64,000 nucleotides of DNA from Albifimbria verrucaria (taxonomy: Eukaryota; Ascomycota; Sordariomycetes; Hypocreales; Stachybotryaceae): NCBI GenBank assembly GCA_020081605.1, contig JAHREC010000016.1, forward strand, positions 1,426,001 to 1,490,000, written 5' to 3'. The notes below the pieces were generated by a model. That model saw nothing but the letters and a program-made list of their open reading frames with translations, was not told the origin of the DNA and did no database searches. Positions within the stretch are counted from its first letter, which is position 1; each line of letters opens with the position of its first letter. Made by a program: the position numbers and the translations under genes. Below, piece after piece: positions 24,838 through 36,524 of this stretch.

Positions 24838-27800
24838 TTACTCCCCCAACATCTGTTGCAAGGCGTTTACCCTGTACGATTCGCTCCTCTCCACCAACTC
24901 TTCATGGCGTCCCTGATCAACGATCCTTCCTTCCTCAACGACGAAGATCACATCGGCCTTTCGGACAGTGTGTAGCCTGTGGGTGATGGCAATAACAGTG
25001 ATGCCCTTCGCGGCCCGTTCCAGGCCCTCTTGCAGCAGCCTCTCGCTCTCCGCATCTAGAGCGCTAGTGCTCTCATCAAGGAGCAACAGACGGGGCTTCC
25101 TAACCAGTGCTCTAGCAATGGCCAATCTTTGGCGCTGACCACCACTGAGACGAGATCCGTTAGGACCGCACTCAGTGTCATATCCATCGGGAAGTCCCAT
25201 AATGGTGTCGTGGATGTTGGCGAGCTGGCAAGCCTCTTGTATCTCGGCATCTGTTGCCTCGTAGCCTGGAACGGCACCCAAACCAACGTTGAACCGAACA
25301 GTTCCGTCAAAGAGGGCACAGTCCTGAGGAACAACGGCGATATCATTTCGGAACTCGTCACCCTCGCGTCCGCAGATGTCCATGCCGTCGATTTCAACCA
25401 CTCCCGACACTGGCCGGTACATGCGCTGGACAAGCGACATAATTGTTGATTTGCCAGCACCGGAGGGACCCACGAGACCGCAGAACTGCCCTGCTTGGAT
25501 AGTGAAAGATGTGTCTCGCAAAATCTGAATGTTAGGCCTTGCAGGGTAGGCAAAGGAAACATCGCGGAATGTTACTGTTGAGCCTCGCTGACCACCACTT
25601 CGCTTTGAAGCTGATTGCGCCTCAGCCTCGACGTCCTTCTCTCCACTAGAGGTTCCTATTAACTGCGAATCCTTGGGGAGATGGTATTAGTCGAGCCTAG
25701 ATCCATGAGGCTAAGAATCCTAGATGCTGCGGCCCTGGCTCTTGTTACTTCGGGGCCAATGCGAACATCTGCCCCCAAAGTTGGGCGCTGACAAGCATAG
25801 CCACCAGGATGATGAAAAACTGAGTCGGCGTGTACTCTCCCTTGGTGATTCTGGTCGAGCCCCACCAGTATGCAAATGCATAGACCAAGTTGCCGGTACT
25901 GTTCGCAATGGCAAGCCAAAAGTTGGTGTAAGCACTGGCTACAGCCATCTCTTTTCAGGACCTTTGAGCGCTCGGCGATAATTTCCCAGCACCTCATCCT
26001 CTATCGAAAGGGATGAGACAGTTTTGAACGAGGTGACAGCCTCGACGCTGATACCAATGGCTTGAGTATATGCGCCAGCATGCTTTCTCTCAAACTGAGA
26101 CAATGATCTGATCTGCATCAGACCGGAGCCAAGGAGAAGCGGGACCGTAACCAAGCAGACGATAGCAATCTTCCAGGCAAGGATGTGCGAGAGTATGATG
26201 GCGATCAAGAAGTTGACAGCAACTGAAAACATTGTACCCATTACCGAACCGCTGAACCCGCCAACCGCTGCCGCATCTGCCGTGATAACGGATAGAAGAG
26301 AAGTAGGTGTACGTCCAGCCGACTGATGCCAGTCAAGGCTCTGCTCATGAAGGAACGGAAGCAAAGAACTCTGAGACGGTACAGCAACTTTTCAGCAACA
26401 TAGCCAAAGCCAGACCAGCTCACTGTATATGCGAGGAGCTCGATTACTGCAAGCATGAAGAAAAGACCTCCGAAAAATCGACCTGCCCAAAGAATTTCGC
26501 TTTCAGGGTTGCATGGGCTGACCTTACCAATGGTGTTACCAAAGACGAGACCGGATCCTGAAAACGTGGCACCAACAATAACACCAGCGAACAGGGCCAG
26601 AATGAGCCAGCCGAGGTTAGGTCGCGCCATGCGTAGGAGACTCTTCACAACGGTCCAGCCCGACTTCTCAGAGTCTAATTTGAGCTCTTCAGTTTCATCC
26701 GCAGTTGAACTGATCTCGGTGGCTGGCTCTTCCTGCTCTTGCTTGATTACAGGCTCGGCCACTGTCTCATCCAAGCCAACCATCTTTTCTGTTATGGCAA
26801 CATCATTGTCTGCTTTAACAGTGCTTGAGAGAGATGGAGTGTCATCTCTTTGCTTCTGGTCGATATTCTGTAGGCGGACCATGCTTGCGTAAGTGCCATT
26901 AAGTGCCATGAGTTCTAGGTGGGTGCCTTGCTCCATAATGTTACCCTGATTCATAACAATAATATTATCGGCGTTCTTGATAGTAGATAAGCGATGAGCA
27001 ATAGCAATGACTGTGCGGTCCTTGGCCACACGTTCAATAGCTTGTTGAATGCGCTGTTCACTGGCAGAGTCCAAAGATGCAGTAGCTTCGTCGAGGATCA
27101 GAATCCTCGGGTCTCTGATCAAAGCTCGGGCGAGGGCGATTCTTTGCCTCTGACCACCACTAACCAGCTTGCCTCCTGTACCAACCGATGTTCCATATCC
27201 GTACTCAAGTTTGTCAATAAAAGAAGCAGCATCGGCTTGGACGGCAGCATCCTGAACGAGCTTAACCAAATCAACCACATCTTGGCCACGCTCGCGGGAG
27301 ACGGAATCAAGGGCCTTTCCATCTCTGATATCGGCGGCAACCTGTGCGAGCGTGTTATCGAGTATGAGAGTCTGGTATTTCTGGTGGCTCGGCTGAGGTG
27401 AGTTGAGGAGACCCAAGGCAATATTCTCCAGAATAGAGCGGTCCAGGAGCGATGGTTCTTGTTGGACTAAACTCATGTAGCTTCTGAGATTCTTAACATT
27501 CAACTCGCGTAGATCGTGGCCGTCAAGCGAGACAACACCCTCGTCTGGATCATATAATCGCACAGCGAGGCCTGCAATAGTTGACTTTCCGCTTCCGGAG
27601 AGGCCAACCAGAGCGGTATGTTTGCCGGCAGGACAGTCGAAAGAGACATTCTTGAGAACTGGTTGATCAGGTCGGGATGTGTATGCAAAGGTAATGTTAC
27701 GGAACTCCAAAGATCCTTGGATGGTAGCAGGAAGCTTGGTGCCCGTTTCTGCGGTTGAATCAATGGTGGGTTGAGACTCCATATCTTCACGCAGCTTTAG

Positions 27801-28956
27801 GAACGAAGCTGCGCCAGCCATGATAAGTGGTAGGTGAGGAGCTATCGAGCCGAGGATGATGCAGGCTATTATGAACGTTAGCGAGTAGGTTCCTTTGGGA
27901 TTCAAAGGAGTGGAACTTGCCATCTACAAGTAAGAAGATGACGGTATAAATTTCACCGACAGAGGAGCCACTGCTACCATCACTTCGGATCAACTCAACA
28001 ACACGCTTGCTGCCCTGCCAGAAAGCAAGAGCATTGGCCGAGAAGGCGATAAAGTATAGCGTGCCGGCTTGAATAGCAGCAGCCAATGCCTTCTTCACGC
28101 CTTCTTTTTGAGCCGTAAGCATCTTGGAGGCAAACTTGGCCTCGAGACGTGGGCCGGCACCGAATGCCTGGACGACTGCAATATGGGACAGAGCTTCCTG
28201 GGCGATCGAAGAGGCTGATGCAATCGCAGTGGACATAGTGGTATAGAACTTTTGCGTATACGCACTGCCAATACCAGCCATGAGCAGGAAAGCGGGGATA
28301 AGGGAGATGAGCATGCCCGCAAGTTTTGCATCTCTGGTAAAGGCGACGATGTATGCTGTGAGGAAGAAGGAGACGCATGCGATGCAGATTCCGACCTTTT
28401 CTGAAGTGCCCGACTGCACGGCCTGGATGTCAGCGTTGAGTCTCGAGGACAACTCGCCAGCAGATCGCTTATCGTAGAATGTAGCATCCTGGCGCAGCAG
28501 ACTCTTGAAATATCGGTTACGCAGTCGCGCTTCCAAGCGGCGGCTGAAGATGCTCCAGGACACAGTGTAGATGTAGATGAGAACGAAGCTGGCAATAGCG
28601 ATGTAGACAAGCTTGAGAACCTTATCGTTGACGGCGGATTGTACGACATCGGGGTCAACGTTGCTTTCGATCTCACAGCTGGCGCTATTCAGGTCGTCAA
28701 GGAGCTGACCGAAGATGATACCCATGAGCGGGAAGGGCACACCAGCCGCAGCAGCGGAGATGGTGCCGGTGATGAGGAGGAGTATATCGACCCATGTTGG
28801 GTTGGCGTAGACGAGCAGTTGGAAGAAGCTGCCAAGCTGGGTGGACAGCTTGACTTTGGGCTTGGGCTCTTCGGGCTTGGAGACGGTCTCGGGAGACGGG
28901 GACGGCTTCTCGACGGTCGCCGTCTCCTCAGGAGCGCTGCCTTGTTGTGAGCTCAT
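24838..28956 (-). CDS. Full-size ABCB-type ABC transporter, siderophore cluster
   Basis: A TMD-NBD-TMD-NBD exporter of the MDR/ABCB family, about 1355 residues. NBD1: Walker A GLSGSGKST, signature VSGGQRQ, Walker B LILDEATASLD. NBD2: GPSGAGKST, LSGGQRQ, LLLDESTSALD. A linker of about 90 acidic residues joins the halves. One 55-nt intron (27866-27920) has a GC-AG boundary with donor GCAAGT; using it restores the conserved LLVDACIILGS. Four single-base deficits break the second half: near 26350-26351, 25951-25954, the G run 25752-25755 and the G run 25675-25678; four added bases make the coding length a multiple of three. By position it corresponds to the ABC gene (SitT) next to sidD in Aspergillus fumigatus, so siderophore export, or uptake and recycling, is inferred. 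It shares a promoter with the AIF-like gene. Confidence 0.9.
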
Positions 28957-29522
28957 AGTTGCGAATTCTGTCGAAACAACATTGGCTGGTTCGAATTCCT
29001 CCCAAGCTTCGGCAACAGCTTGATGATGGGAAAAGGATAAGAGTCCGGGAGGAAAAGACGAGAGGTTAACGACGACGGTGGAGCGAGCTCGGATGCTATA
29101 CTTCGCCTCTACCCTTCTCCTTCATCCTTGACATCCAGACGGCCTTACCCTGGCTTGGCGTGGTCGGGATATCAGTCTAAGCTTAAGTTACATGTACGGA
29201 TGGATCAAGATGTTTGTCATGATTAATCGAGCCCTTGCGCAGAAACACCCGACACAAGCCATGGGCGGGAATTCCAGCAGAGGGAAAAAAATCGGGGATC
29301 AGTCCAAGAGCGATGGGGACGGCAGGGTCAAGTTCCGGCGCGTACCTCTGATGTTCCCATGTCGAGCCCATCAGACCATCCATCCCCTGCAATCAGATCC
29401 GCTCACACGCAGACAGACGGGCCACTCAAATGTACAGGTACCAGGCCTCACATGTCTAGTCTGGTTGCAGTACATGCCATTGCCAGCCGAAGACCGGGCT
29501 TGGCGTCGGTGGAGATGATCGG

Positions 29523-29531
29523 ATCAGATAA
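29523..29531 (+). promoter_or_regulatory. SreA-type GATA site ATCAGATAA
   Basis: Perfect match to ATCWGATAA, the site of iron-sensing GATA repressors (SreA, Sre1, Urbs1), in the ABC/AIF-like shared promoter. Confidence 0.75.
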
Positions 29532-29678
29532 TTTTTCGCCCTGCCTCCTGGCCCATCCCGAACACGACACGACACAACAGGACCATGATCAGCACCACAC
29601 AGAACTAGCCTGCCCTATTACTGTTGGCCCAAGAGTGGCGCCCGGCGGTAACGATGAGGATAAAATGACTCAAGTCGT

Positions 29679-29687
29679 TTATCAGAT
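29679..29687 (-). promoter_or_regulatory. SreA-type GATA site ATCTGATAA
   Basis: Perfect ATCWGATAA on the minus strand; second site in the ABC/AIF-like promoter. Confidence 0.75.
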
Positions 29688-29752
29688 CCTTTCTCGAGGC
29701 ACCCATGACACCCCTCTCGTCTAGTCGCTCCTCCGGGCGGGGCTAAAGGCGG

Positions 29753-29761
29753 ATCTGATAA
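29753..29761 (+). promoter_or_regulatory. SreA-type GATA site ATCTGATAA
   Basis: Perfect ATCWGATAA on the plus strand; third site in the ABC/AIF-like promoter, preceded by GG like most of the others. Confidence 0.75.
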
Positions 29762-30145
29762 TTTTAATCGATGTCTGCTACGGAGCCCTCTAACCGGTGG
29801 GACACGAAGCATAGCCGCGTGTCAAACGGGCTTGTCATTTGCCCTTGGCTTTTGTGTTTTTCCGTGCCTTTTTGTCGGGTTGCTTGGGTTATGGGGATGA
29901 GGGATCCTGAGCAGAGTCTCCTTTGCCCTACTTGGTCCGAAATCCCGACATATCCACATGTCCTCACATATTGCCAATTATTTCTCTCTCTTAACCTTGA
30001 TCATTTGCAAGTCCTGTAATCATCTTCTCGTCTCTCCTTCTGCATAGTGTTGCCCCGAGTGTGTGGTTGTCTCCTCTTCTACAACAGCTTCTGCTACCTG
30101 TCGTATCATTCCCCTCACCCGCCTTACACGTGCATCATATCCAAA

Positions 30146-31570
30146 ATGGGCTCCATTCCCGTTGCAGAGCCTGTTGTGAGGCTTCTCATTGCCGGTGGAT
30201 CTTATGCTGGTCTCTCGACCGCCCTCAACCTGAACGACCTGGTCGAAGGTCTCTCTCCACGAATGGCAAGGGAGGTGTACGCCCATCGCTCGGGTTTCGT
30301 GCGGCCCAACATCCAAATCACTATTGTCGATGAGAGAGATGGTTTCTGTGAGTATTTATGCCATTCTATTCTATCAACATCGGACACCATTACTGATCCT
30401 TTAACAGTTCACTTGATTGGATCTCCTCTTGCTCTGGCTGATTCCGAGTATGCGAAGAAGGCTTGGGTCAGGTTCCAGGACATCCCTGCTTTGCAGTCTC
30501 CCAACATCACCATAATCCAGGGCAGCGTGTCTGGTGTTGACTGTGAAAACAAGACTGCCACAATCGTCGACGGTGTCACTAAGGAGACCAAGACGCAGGA
30601 ATACGACTACTTCGTTGCCGCGTCTGGTTTGCGACGTGTGTGGCCTGTAGTGCCCCAGTCGCTCACCCGTAAGCAGTACCTATTCGAGGCGGAGTCTCAT
30701 ATCGACTCTGTGTCCCGAGCGGAGGATGGCGTGCTCATCGTGGGCGGTGGTGCCGTCGGAATTGAGATGGCTGCAGAGTTGAAATTGGTGAAGCCCCACG
30801 TTAGCGTCACTCTCGCTCACTCCCGTGACAAGCTGCTCTCATCTGAGGGACTCTCTGATGAGTGCAAAGACGTCGCCTTGGAGCTGTTGAAGGAGACTGG
30901 AGTGCAGGTGTTGATGGAGCACCGCCTAGCCAAGGCAGACAAGATTGCTACTGCCTCTGGTTCGTTCAGGTACGAGGTTGAGTTTACAAATGGCCACAAG
31001 ATGGTCGCCAACGAAGTCATCATGGCTATTTCCAAGAGCATTCCTTCAACTACATACCTGCCAGCCTCAGCACTCGATGAGGAGGGCTACGTCAAGATCC
31101 TGCCCAAGTAAGTCCTCAAGTCCTTACTTTTCAAGCATCATATCACTGACTCGTCGGTAGCCTCAACTTCGCACCGGGCACACCCAATGCCTCTTCTCAC
31201 TTCTGTGGAGGCGATGCTGCCAAGTGGTCTGGCATCAAGCGTTGCGGTGCTGCCATGCATCACGGCCATTACATCGCACAGAACATCCACCAGTCCATCA
31301 TGAGGGATGCTATCTCGCACGAGCCCAAGTTCCAGGAGCTGGTTGAGGCTCCGCCCATGATTGGATTGGCTGTTGGCAAGAAGGCTGTTGCCTACGGTCC
31401 TGAAGTCGGAACATCTTCTGGTACCGATGTGATGGAGGCGTATTTCAGGAACGATTTAGGATTTGGAAGTAAGTTTGATCTCTCACCCATGATACTTGTT
31501 GAGCCTATGACTGACCTTATCAGTTTGCTGGGACTACATGCAGCTTGGAAAGAAGCAAGCTACTGCTTAG
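30146..31570 (+). CDS. AIF/AMID-like FAD-dependent oxidoreductase, siderophore cluster
   Basis: Pyridine nucleotide-disulphide oxidoreductase of the AIF/AMID (FSP1, ferroptosis-suppressor) type. Four exons (30146-30347, 30408-31107, 31161-31468, 31524-31570) give 418 residues with no frame problem. The N-terminal FAD-binding motif is LLIAGGSYAGLSTA (about residues 11-24); the NAD(P)H-binding motif GGGAVGIEMA lies near residue 176; the conserved second FAD segment is HFCGGDAAKW. There is no cysteine pair next to the FAD site, so it is not a thioredoxin-reductase-like enzyme. No N-terminal targeting signal is obvious. It lies inside the siderophore cluster and shares an ATCWGATAA-rich promoter with the ABC transporter, so iron-regulated expression is inferred. 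Its substrate is unknown; reduction of a ferric siderophore or of a quinone are possibilities. Confidence 0.9.
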
Positions 31571-31841
31571 GTATTGAGTTATGGGATTTGGGACGGAGCG
31601 AACAGGCGTTTGGATGCTTGATGAAACCTATTTAGAAGGTATTCGGTTTCACGGCAGGGTTAAACTATATATGATATGAATCACTATTAAGAATGAAGAC
31701 ATGAACATTCTTCGCCGAAAGTTTTGACTCTATAGTGAGACGAATTTGTAGACTCACAAGACTGCATAATGAATAGTTGAGGAATGCCTATGCAAAGATT
31801 TACCTAATGCAGCACTAGCCTCACATGCGTTGATATTTAAC

Positions 31842-33602
31842 CTAGATAACAAGACCCTTTACTTGCTTATTGTCCTTGACCTTTATGTCTCGCCAAACCG
31901 CCGTTGACACAAATGAAACCACAAGAATGGCTGTAGCTGCGATGAGCATATCCCGCTGGCCATCACCATAAGCCCGCTGAATTGCAAGGCGAGCTTCCGA
32001 GCCCATAGGGTAGGATATTTGTACATCCAAGCGGCCGTAGATACTGGCCAAGTTGCCCTGCTCAGATTCGGGAAGATACTCGGCGAGCTTCTTAGGAAAC
32101 ACGTTGTTCCACACAGCAGCAGCGACAGTGGAACCAATGGCGCCTCCAATATTTGAGAACATTCCCTGCACAGCAATCACGACAGCGATATATTGGTGGG
32201 ATGTAGCCGCCATAGCAGCCGTCTGCTCGCAAATGACAATGGTGCCTCCTGCAAATGCAATGAATATCTGACACATGATGATGTATCCAATGTTGACACC
32301 AGGCTGACGAAACTTGAGCATCAGCCCTACGCCAAGCATTGTCATTGGAACGCCAAAGTACAAAGCTAGCCATTTGAAACGGCCAGTTTGACGGATCAGA
32401 AGGCCAACAATAATGGCCCAGAAGCAAGAACCGATGCTGTAGATAGAATCGACATAACTGGCCTGAGTGATTGATAGATTATTGACGACCTGGAGGAAGG
32501 ACAGGAAATAAGCATCCCAGATGTAGAAGCTAACGAAGACGCTAGCTGCAAGAATGCATGAGCCCAACACCGTACGGTCTACTAAGAGAGAGTATGGAAT
32601 GAATTTGACAGGAGCAAACCACTTCTCCCAAACTGCAAAAGCGATGATCAACAGGCCACCAAAAATGATGAAACAGATGATAATGGGAGCCCGCCATTGC
32701 TCTGTCTGGAAGGTATAAATGTTGAAAGGCAGGAGGAATAGTGCAAGACCAGCAGAAAGAAGCAGAATGCCAACAGCATCAAACTCGCGAGCATAGTAAA
32801 TCAGGGACTGGAAAATGGTGCGGCCACTGTTGCGTTCAGGAATAAGTCCCAAGGCCTTGGCCTTCTTCTGATACTTCATGAAGAGGAAGTAAAGCGGCAG
32901 AGTAATCGCAGGGGTGATTATAGTAAAGACACCAAAGCCCCAGCGGAAACCTGGACCTTTCAGGAAGGCTTCTGAGATGGGTCCTGATAGCCACATGGTA
33001 ATGATGTATGGAGATGAGGCGTAGGCAAACATGAGACCTCGATTTCGCAAAGAAGAGGTATCGGCAACAAAGATGGAGAGACAGTAGCCCAATCCTTGAT
33101 AACCAACCCAGTAGAACACTTGGGCTGCCGCATACGTCTCGACATTTCGGCAAGCAGCCATCATAATTAAACCGACTGTCGTGAGGATAATGGAAAACAG
33201 ATACCCTTGCGGGCGACCAAAGACGTCAAGGATCTTGGCGAGAGTAAGCTTAAAAATTCCACCGATAATGGAGCTAATAATATTGACGGTAGGCGTCAGC
33301 CCATGGCGCTGAAAATTGGAGGTTACCCATGGAGTCAGAGCGCCAGTGGCACCTTGTTGCATGGTATCAACAAAGTAGATGAACCATATCATGACATAGG
33401 CGACAATGAGGGCGGTCTTGGTCCACACGCTCACGGCGGCCTCAATGTTTTGTACACCAGCCTGAACAGAGTCGTCATTGTCTTCCGAGGACGATGGTTG
33501 CGAATCAGGGACCGGGTTATTTTTTTCTGAAGCTGCGGTTGACGGGGCGTACGGTCCGCCTGGATCAGGTTCCGTATGTTTGAGTGCTGAATGGATAGCC
33601 AT
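31842..33602 (-). CDS. mirB: MirB-type siderophore-iron transporter (MFS)
   Basis: Major facilitator of the fungal siderophore-iron:proton symporter (SIT) family in the plasma membrane, 586 residues, intronless and free of frame breaks. About 14 hydrophobic segments follow a 70-residue polar N-terminus rich in Ser, Asp and Pro. Family segments include YFVDTMQQGATGALTPWV, VADTSSLRNRGLMFAYASSPY, YVDSIYSIGSCFWAI and YGDGQRDMLIAAT near the end. The ATG at 33602 is used because the frame further upstream begins only with GTG. It is divergent from sidF, sharing a promoter with two ATCWGATAA sites, and converges on the AIF-like gene. Specificity for triacetylfusarinine- or coprogen-type siderophores is inferred from the cluster. 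Confidence 0.93.
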   Translation of the reverse strand: MAIHSALKHTEPDPGGPYAPSTAASEKNNPVPDSQPSSSEDNDDSVQAGVQNIEAAVSVWTKTALIVAYVMIWFIYFVDTMQQGATGALTPWVTSNFQRHGLTPTVNIISSIIGGIFKLTLAKILDVFGRPQGYLFSIILTTVGLIMMAACRNVETYAAAQVFYWVGYQGLGYCLSIFVADTSSLRNRGLMFAYASSPYIITMWLSGPISEAFLKGPGFRWGFGVFTIITPAITLPLYFLFMKYQKKAKALGLIPERNSGRTIFQSLIYYAREFDAVGILLLSAGLALFLLPFNIYTFQTEQWRAPIIICFIIFGGLLIIAFAVWEKWFAPVKFIPYSLLVDRTVLGSCILAASVFVSFYIWDAYFLSFLQVVNNLSITQASYVDSIYSIGSCFWAIIVGLLIRQTGRFKWLALYFGVPMTMLGVGLMLKFRQPGVNIGYIIMCQIFIAFAGGTIVICEQTAAMAATSHQYIAVVIAVQGMFSNIGGAIGSTVAAAVWNNVFPKKLAEYLPESEQGNLASIYGRLDVQISYPMGSEARLAIQRAYGDGQRDMLIAATAILVVSFVSTAVWRDIKVKDNKQVKGLVI

Positions 33603-34485
33603 GATGAATATCACAAAGGAGGGTGTTGAAACGTGATCACCAAATTTTCAACCAGAAGAAGTAGTGAAAATCGACGAGTTCACGACATAGGGAGATTGCG
33701 GCATTACAGAAGACGAGGAGGATGCTCATATGCTAAAATGAACAAGATTCACACGCAAGACATTGAGCAGGAGGTTCTGATGTAATGACGTTTATTTTGA
33801 CCTGCCTCTACACCGGAATCCTTGTCCGCCCTCGACCTTCTACATAAGCTTATAGAGCTAGGGGCAGGGACTTTACATGCCAAGGCGTTTGTAGGTTCAT
33901 TAACGTGTGGCGATCAGGATCGTTGGAGGCAACATGCTCATATGCAGGTGCTGATTGAGTTGGAGAAACATGGTAGCCAAGGTTGCCAGCCTAAGCCAGC
34001 CACGAAGGCAGCCGGCGTCGGACACAGGGATGCGGAACAGAACACCAACCAAGTGCCGACGTCAAGATGATCCCAGAACTGGCAACGAAGCTAGACAATC
34101 ATTTTGTGGCGCTGTGGCGTGAGCGATCGGCACAAAATGCTGTTGTGGATGCTCCATGATCTTGTCATGGCTAAGGTGTACTTTAGCAGCTCCACGATGG
34201 GGCAGCAAAATTCAGTATGTGCACACATTGCAGACCCTGATCATACTAAGGACAACGCTAAGACGATTGATGAGGGTCATACGGTAAATGAGGACAGGTA
34301 CACTTGGGTTTGGGCGATGACTTGGCTAGACCAGCGAAGCCCTGCATACCTTTGGACAGGGGCCGCGGCTCGGCAGGCAAATCGGAGAAGGGTTCGGGAT
34401 GGTCTGCGAAAACAAGTCGCCAGTAGCCGAGGAGGGTTGACAGGGAGAGACTGAGACAATTTTCTCTCAACACGCTCCACATCGG

Positions 34486-34494
34486 ATCTGATAA
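34486..34494 (+). promoter_or_regulatory. SreA-type GATA site ATCTGATAA
   Basis: Perfect ATCWGATAA in the mirB/sidF promoter, about 470 bases before the sidF start. Confidence 0.75.
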
Positions 34495-34655
34495 GATGTG
34501 GGCTCCAAGGAGGGCTGGCTGTGGCGGTGGTTGGTGGTTTCGAGAGCCCCGGAAGTGGGGCCCTTTGCACGGAGGCCCAGCCCGGTCTGGTCAAGTCGCA
34601 GTACCTGCTGGGTCTGTAAGTCGAGGTACTTGCCCCAGGTACCTCGACCTCCGAG

Positions 34656-34664
34656 TTATCAGAT
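34656..34664 (-). promoter_or_regulatory. SreA-type GATA site ATCTGATAA
   Basis: Perfect ATCWGATAA on the minus strand in the mirB/sidF promoter, about 300 bases before the sidF start. Confidence 0.75.
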
Positions 34665-34967
34665 CCGGACATCGACCGGGGTTCGTCTCCGCTTAGGGGT
34701 GTGTGCATGGCGCAACACACCAGCCCCAAGCTGCCGTACCGATACTTTGCACATGCTCTCTGATGCAATCGGGGTCCGTTCAGACGAGCCATCGGTTGCT
34801 GCATTGCGAGTAGCTAGGGCTTGGATGGCCCAGTCAATGGTATGGCCTGATGCATTGGCAAGCCCGTCAGCCGAGGGTTACCGTCGGTAGAAAGGCCGTC
34901 CTTCTTCGTGATAGATTCAGAATTCTCCTTGTTTCCTCATACTCGTCGATCGCGGAAGTAGTTCACA

Positions 34968-36390
34968 ATGTCTGCTACAGCCCAATTATCATCTTTCTCG
35001 TCTGACGAGACCATCGTCAAGCTTCCTCACCCCTACCACGCCGAGTTCGCCGTCCAAAAGACGTCAGATGCTTCCTCCGACGCTCAATTCTACCAATTGA
35101 CACAAAAGACCTCCTCCAAGTCTCAAAATCTCCCAATTCAGCTCGTCTCCTCCGACTTGGCTTTCTCTGAGCCCATTGGCCTCAAGTCCAGCCAGCTCCC
35201 GGCTCAATCCAACAACAGCGCTTGGGCACGCGCGAGGCGATCGCCATGCGCCACTCTCCGCTGGAAGAATGATGCCGCGCCGTCACTAGCTCAGGCATGG
35301 CTTGTCCTGTATGTATTCTTCACAGTTTATCCTGCGAACGAGACGCTGCGCTTGGAGCTCAAGGGAAAGAACGCTGTGGTTCTGGGACAGCAATTGAATG
35401 ATGTACTTCTTTCTGTGGCTCATCCTCTCCCGGCACGACAGCAGCCATCTCAAGATGCGGTTGATCCCGAGAACACTACTGTGCTCGCCCTGAGGAGCAC
35501 CTTCTGGCAAGGCGCGGGCTCTCCTTTGGACCTCGTCCTGTTTGGTGCCCCAGGAGTCGCCATCGTCTCTGCCCTCTGCCACACCACTTGCTTCATACCC
35601 GCTCACGCCACTCCACCATACTATGACAATTGCATCAGCTGGCGATCCTCAAGACCCGGAAAGATACCAGCAGTCGTGGCATCCCATACGCCCGGCCAAG
35701 CCTGCCCCTGGTGCTGTTGTGTACAGCCGCTGGATTCCACACCTGAAGGAGACCTTTTCCATGGTCTCGCTAGATTGGCAAGATGAAGAGCATTTGCGTT
35801 TGTTCCATGAGTGGCAGAACGACCCACGTGTCTCCCAGGGCTGGAACGAGACGGGCACTCTTGAGCAGCATCGCGAGTACCTCCGTAAGATACACGTGGA
35901 TCCACACCAGGTGGCTCTGCTCGCGAAATGGGACGATACCTATTTCGCCTATTTTGAGGTTTACTGGGCTAAGGTAAGGCCTTTAACATGTCGAATTAAT
36001 TGCACTTATACTAATAATCTGTAACACAGGAGGACCGCCTGGGCGGCTACTACGATGCCGGCGACTTCGACCGTGGACGACACTCCCTCGTCGGTGACGT
36101 CCGTTTCCGCGGTCCTCATCGTGTGACGGCATGGTGGAGCAGCCTGATGCACTACCTATTCCTCGACGACCCCGGACGACCCAGGTTGTTGGCGAGCCTA
36201 AAGAAACCAACTCTACTGTTGTGATGTACGATTTGATTCACGGTTTCGGCTTGGACAAGTTTGTCGACCTACCGCATAAGCGCAGCGCGTTTGTGCGCTG
36301 TGCTAGGAGAGGTTCTTCCAGCTGTGCCCGTTGGGAGAGAGTGAGAAGGCCGTGGGAGGAATGAAGATTGGATTGGTTCCTAAATTGTAA
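34968..36390 (+). CDS. sidF: SidF-type hydroxyornithine N5-acyltransferase
   Basis: Transfers anhydromevalonyl from its CoA ester to N5-hydroxyornithine in fusarinine/coprogen biosynthesis; related to the IucB/MbtK acyltransferases. Two exons (34968-35973, 36030-36390) give about 456 residues, close to the roughly 460 of A. fumigatus SidF. The N-terminal half has WARARRSP and [10 protein letters not shown]; the GNAT-like C-terminal domain has [45 protein letters not shown] and [10 protein letters not shown]. Single-base deficits occur at 35525-35529, the C run 35548-35551, the C run 36170-36173 and 36306-36307. With these corrected the protein ends at 36390 in PKL, a PTS1-like tripeptide that fits the peroxisomal location of SidF in Aspergillus. 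It converges on sidI with 134 bases between. Confidence 0.9.
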
Positions 36391-36524
36391 AAGCTGTTCA
36401 ATGAAAAACGGTGTTTAGAGTAATTGAATGAATCAAAAATCTTTGAAATATATGCTCTAACTTTTATCGATCTAATCAAGTTCTATTCCCCAACGCCAAT
36501 ATCTACAGGTGTATTTGCATCCTC

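Larger units (their letters stand above)
28957..30145. promoter_or_regulatory. Divergent promoter: ABC transporter / AIF-like gene
   Basis: 1.2 kb with three perfect ATCWGATAA motifs clustered within 240 bases (29523, 29679, 29753), about 570-800 bases from the ABC start and 385-620 bases from the flavoprotein start. A CCAAT box at 29974-29978 could bind the CBC/HapX complex. No gene is seen. Confidence 0.7.
33603..34967. promoter_or_regulatory. Divergent promoter: mirB / sidF
   Basis: 1.4 kb with perfect ATCWGATAA motifs at 34486-34494 and 34656-34664, nearer to sidF. The first is flanked by ACATC and GATGT, making a partial dyad. No supported gene; open frames here are low-quality. Confidence 0.7.

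Noticed and set aside
24838..28956. Two half-size ABC transporters
   Set aside because: The halves are on the same strand, the linker is continuous and the breaks are single-base deficits; it is one full-size ABCB protein.
29974..29978. CCAAT box as proof of HapX control
   Set aside because: A 5-bp motif is too common; only the ATCWGATAA clustering is informative.
33822..34454. Short plus-strand frames between mirB and sidF
   Set aside because: Not conserved-looking; they sit in the shared promoter with the GATA sites.
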